Shown here: one piece after another, positions 60,464 through 64,000 of the stretch
Layout of the letters: the number at the start of each line of letters is the position of its first letter
Numbering within the stretch: position 1 is the first letter of the stretch
DNA from: Trichomonas vaginalis G3
Taxonomy: Eukaryota > Parabasalia > Trichomonadida > Trichomonadidae
NCBI RefSeq assembly: GCF_026262505.1
Contig: NC_067207.1
Span: forward strand, 31,216,082-31,280,081
Reading direction: 5' to 3'
Length of the DNA: 64,000 nucleotides
The notes under the pieces: generated by a model
Told to the model about the DNA's origin: nothing
The model's database searches: none
Seen by the model: only the letters and a program-made list of their open reading frames with translations
Program-made: the position numbers and the translations under genes

Positions 60464-61910
60464 TTAAACTTGAGGAGTAGCTTCATCTTCTTTGTTACTT
60501 TCATCTTTTGTGCTGTCAACTTGATCTGACTTTTGATCATTTTCTTCTGTGTTATTATCTGATTTGATAAATTTATAGAATGTGGGAGAAGCAGTTGCAA
60601 GGCAACACAAAGCTGCACAAATATCATTCACTGGATAAGCATATAAAAGAGTGATTGGCGATTCTTTTTCAGCTAAATAATGGAATAGACTTCCAAAAAT
60701 TGGGAGTCCCAATAACTCTGTTAATATACTGAGTATCATTGCTTTCATTGTCTGTTGAGTAGATTGGAGGAATGATATCATAATAAACTTGACACATGCG
60801 CAAGAGTATGTCCAGAAGCATTTTGGAATCATTCTTTTTGACCAATAAATGAACTCATCATCTTTGCTAAAAATTAAAGCAATCTTGTCTGGGAAAACAG
60901 ATGTGATGAAAGTAATTAAGAATCCCCAGACGCATGAAATCCAAATAACATGCCAAGTCAGCCATAATATTCTCTTGTTTTCCTTCTTTCCAAATGCATA
61001 TGCAGCTGAAGGTAAGTAGGAAGCATTCATTGCAAGAGGAACGAAGAAAGAAAGTCCATAAATTCTGAAGAGTGTGTTGTAAACTGCAATGACAGTTTCA
61101 TATTTGCCTACTCTTTTGGCTCTGATTGACAAGTATTTTTGCATAACAAATGTTGGGACAACGAATGATATATTCATAATGAATGTTGCAAGTCCTGTTT
61201 TGACTGCCATCCATGTTTCTGGTGCAAACTTTTGGAAAAACATCTTGAGAGTTGGTTTTGCGGCAAATTTCTTGCAGAAGAGTAATGAAATGAGAACAGA
61301 TGCTGGAATTAACATAGCTAATTCTGTAGCTAGTGATGAACCAACTGTTCTCTTGAGAAGATAAAGAAGAAGTGGATCAAATAATACCATATTGCAAATC
61401 ATTGACACCATTTGAGCACCACCATATGTCCATGTTCTTCCTTCTGCTTGTAAAACACCGCAAATGCAATGATAACAGCATGTAATCAAATTCATTGCGC
61501 ATAGAGGAATAACGTAATCAAAAGCGAGCTTTTGAATGTTATCTGGAGCTTGCAAAAATCTGAAAATTGGTTTTGCCAATGGAAGAAGTATTGCAGGAAC
61601 AATTAATGCAAAGATTAGGCACAACATGAACAGATCAGCAGTAACTTGATTTACTTTTTCATAATTTTTGGTTGAAAGAAGATAAGCAAGTATTGTTGCA
61701 GCTCCAACTGAGACGAAGAAGCCAAAAGCAAGTGCTGATGCATCAATAATATATGCAATTGATAATGCAGCTAAACCGATTTCTCCGATGAACTTTGAAA
61801 CCCACATTGAATCGATAACTCCATATAGTGCATTAACGATTTGAGAGATCAGAGGTCCTGGACATAATCTTATAATTGTTAATAATGGAGTGTATCCACC
61901 AAGTTTTCAT
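60464..61910 (-). CDS. MATE-family multidrug/toxin extrusion transporter, probable 1-base frameshift at start
   Basis: A polytopic membrane protein of the MATE (NorM/DinF-type) antiporters, which export organic cations using Na+ or H+ gradients. The frame covers about 12 membrane segments, e.g. GLAALSIAYIIDASALAFGF, LFMLCLIFALIVPAILLPL and CGVLQAEGRTWTYG, with an acidic cytoplasmic tail (NNTEENDQKSDQ). In-frame family sequence continues upstream of the first Met (61807) as LGGYTPLLTIIRLCPGPLIS. The likely true ATG at 61910 is one base out of frame because of an A run (ATGAAAACTTGG). This may be decay or a homopolymer error; otherwise the protein looks complete. Confidence 0.85.
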
Positions 61911-62587
61911 ATGCTTATATCAAATATCAATATCAAAATAATTTTAAAATTGATATTCCATAATGATCTTTATTGAACTATATTCAATTGTTCTAATTTA
62001 GGTGCTAGAGAAAAATCTTATAACACAGAAGAAATCATGAATATTATTTAAAAAAAAATGAAATACATGGAATAAATTCTAATATCAAAAGAACCATGGT
62101 AACACATGCAGAAATAGCATTGATCAATTCGTCAAGAATCAAAATTCATTCATAAATAGAACAATATTCAGTATTGAATTTTAAAAGATGATATTAATCA
62201 AATGTTTGATGCAGTAATGCATTCTAATGTTTTATCAAATATAATGATAGGAGCAATGGTACCATATCTTTTCTTAATCAAATTCAATGTTCAAAGAAAT
62301 GCTATATATATATATGCATATTATATGTGTATTGGGTAGGGAATCATCTAAGAATATAATTCTTTAAAAGTTTATTAAATATTTTTTTGAAATTGATATT
62401 TTGACGAAATTTTCTTAGAACAAAATTCTTTTAAGATTGCAGTGTAAGAATTTTTAGGAATTAGATTTTGTATTTCAAATTTATTTTAAACGTACAAATA
62501 AAAAGTGCCAAAAAATGAACATTTGACTTAAATATTTTTGAATATGAATGTAATGATTTATTCGAATGCACATTTCGTGGAGATAAA
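61911..62587. other. Intergenic region
   Basis: AT-rich spacer upstream of both the MATE gene and the BspA-like gene, with a TATATATA run near 62306. Nothing else seen. Confidence 0.5.
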
Positions 62588-64000
62588 ATGGTTGGTACAG
62601 TTGCACGGAATGCGAGTATTACAAAAGCTATTATCGAGGGTGAAATTAAAGAAATTCCACCATTTTACTTTTATGGATGTGAATCATTGACCAATGTTAC
62701 AATATTGGCCAATGTTAAATCCATAGGTGATTCTTCGTTTCACAGTTGTAACAAATTACAATTTCTTCAAATTCCGGATTCGTGCGAAGTTTTGAATGGT
62801 AGATGCTTTTATAGCTGTGATAGATTATCTAATCTTAATTTTCCTAAAAATCTTGCAGAATTAAGATTTAGTGCTTTTTGTTTCACTAATTTATCACATA
62901 TATCTTTGGAGAAAAATGTAAAATTAATTGAAAGCAATGCGTTTGGATCCATTTTAAATTTGAAATCAATCAAAATCGGCAATGCTGATAATTTATTCAT
63001 TGATGAAAACGCTTTTCAAGATAGTTTGTATTTAGAAAAAATTGAAATTGAAAATGTATTTTCTTTGAATATTATAAGTAGAAATATTTTAACAGAAATA
63101 AAATTCATAGTTCCTGTATTTAAAATGAAAAATTGGATATCAATTCCCTGCTCAATTATAAATGCTACATTTAATCCAAATATGATGTTTATTCCATCTT
63201 ACTTATATTATCAAAATAGTAATATTACTGAAATTGCTGATAATGAAGTTATTTTTGAAAATTCTTCAAGATTTTCACTCCAACAAAATTATGAAACAAT
63301 AGAAGAATATGCATTTTATCAATGTATTAACTTGTATAGTGTGAAATTCCCGAATTCATTGAAAATCATAAAAAACAATGCATTTTATGGATGTACATCC
63401 CTCAAAGAAGTTTCTTTCCCACAGAATTTTGAAGTGCTAGAACATGATTCATTCTCTGGAATTCCCTCATTATCATTCTTGAATTTATCAAACACGATGA
63501 AATTTATTGGAAGAATTGATACATTTCGAGATAATTTAATTGATTTTTCAACAACCGATGAATATGATGGAAACCTGAGACCAATGATGTTTTCTGATTC
63601 TCAACAAGAACAATACTCTTTCGATGGAAATGTTAAAGAGATTCCATTCTTCTCATTTATTAATTCAAGCATTAAAAACGTAATTCTCAATGATAAAATC
63701 GAAATTATTCATCATATTGTTTTGCATATAGCAAGTTAGAGAGAATTAATTTGATAAAAGTCAAGAACATATCATGTTGTGCATTCACTTGTTGTTCAGA
63801 ATTGAGAGAAGTTATTTTCTCAAACAATATTGAATATATCGAAAGTTATTCATTTTATGAATGTCCAAATCTTCAGATTATTATTGATTCATCCACCGGA
63901 ATTATCACTGTTGGAGAATATGCATTCTATTCATGCACCAATCTCAATTATAGTGATATTGTGCAACATATGGAATTTGTTCCATTATATTGTTTTTCTA
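62588..64000 (+). pseudogene. BspA-like leucine-rich-repeat protein, frameshifted, runs off window
   Basis: Repeats of the Treponema-BspA (LRR_5) type are evident: FYFYGCESLTNVTILANVKS, AFYQCINLYSVKFPNSLK and AFYGCTSLKEVSFPQNFEV, each about 23 residues with the AFxxCxxLxxVxFP signature. The first frame stops at 63739. The adjacent frame continues the repeat pattern (AYSKLERINLIKVKN, SYSFYECPNLQIIID, EYAFYSCTNLN) from about 63710 to the window edge, so a single-base shift lies near 63705-63715. In trichomonads this large family includes surface proteins linked with adhesion. No signal peptide is present at the N-terminus. The C-terminus is outside the window. Confidence 0.85.

Noticed and set aside
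1..64000. CRISPR array among the repeats
   Set aside because: The repeats are contiguous hairpins, a minisatellite or gene units without regular unique spacers, and the genome is eukaryotic.

Overview
The window looks like AT-rich nuclear DNA of a parabasalid protist, most probably Trichomonas vaginalis or a close relative. The reasons are: Maverick (Polinton) giant DNA transposons; expanded GP63-like metalloproteases; a BspA-like leucine-rich-repeat gene; a MATE transporter gene; genes with no visible introns; and TCA-Py-A/T initiator-like motifs 8 to 15 bases before the start codon of several host-type genes (MLF, ERGIC3/Erv46 and two GP63 genes). Species assignment is inference.

Layout. 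1-7984: the end of a fairly intact Maverick, with the start of a protein-primed DNA polymerase, small structural-type genes, a damaged integrase, a phage-like tail-fibre/collar protein, a penton-like protein, two N-myristoylation-type amphipathic proteins, a 43-residue membrane peptide and a D12 adenine methyltransferase. 7985-12485: gene-poor DNA with a poly-T run, six foldback hairpins, a 133-bp tandem repeat that is itself made of hairpins, and a 24-bp minisatellite. 12486-22103: host genes (an unknown helical protein, a free-standing AlaX-type editing protein, a p47/UBX cofactor, a small coiled-coil protein and a CARMIL-like LRR/proline-rich protein). 22530-31440: three GP63-like genes, one cut off at its 5' end exactly where a 2.35-kb foldback transposon begins. 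31801-36322: a 1.58-kb non-autonomous element and a 2.2-kb integrase-bearing transposon. 36443-45117: a second, badly frameshifted Maverick fragment (capsid, penton-like, core-like and polymerase genes). 45118-56036: a tandem array of ten near-identical ~1.18-kb units, each carrying one MLF-family gene. 56522-64000: ERGIC3/Erv46, a small membrane-protein gene broken by one in-frame TGA, a MATE transporter and the start of a BspA-like gene.

The most unusual signals are three. First, arrays of short, near-perfect hairpins occur, mostly with arms of 18-26 bases (Dicer-product size) and loops of about 11 bases. Seven lie in tandem inside a bona fide transposon with 23-bp terminal inverted repeats and a CAAC target duplication, and look-alikes lie at 8.9 and 10.3-10.8 kb. 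Second, 26-28-bp GC-rich palindromic inserts lie in the second Maverick; one can be placed to the base because it splits one copy of an internal gene duplication. Third, both Mavericks share an ATTTTTA(T/C) box just upstream of nearly every start codon. Many frameshifts in the second Maverick and at the edges of the MLF array may be real decay or assembly error; the sequence alone cannot decide.
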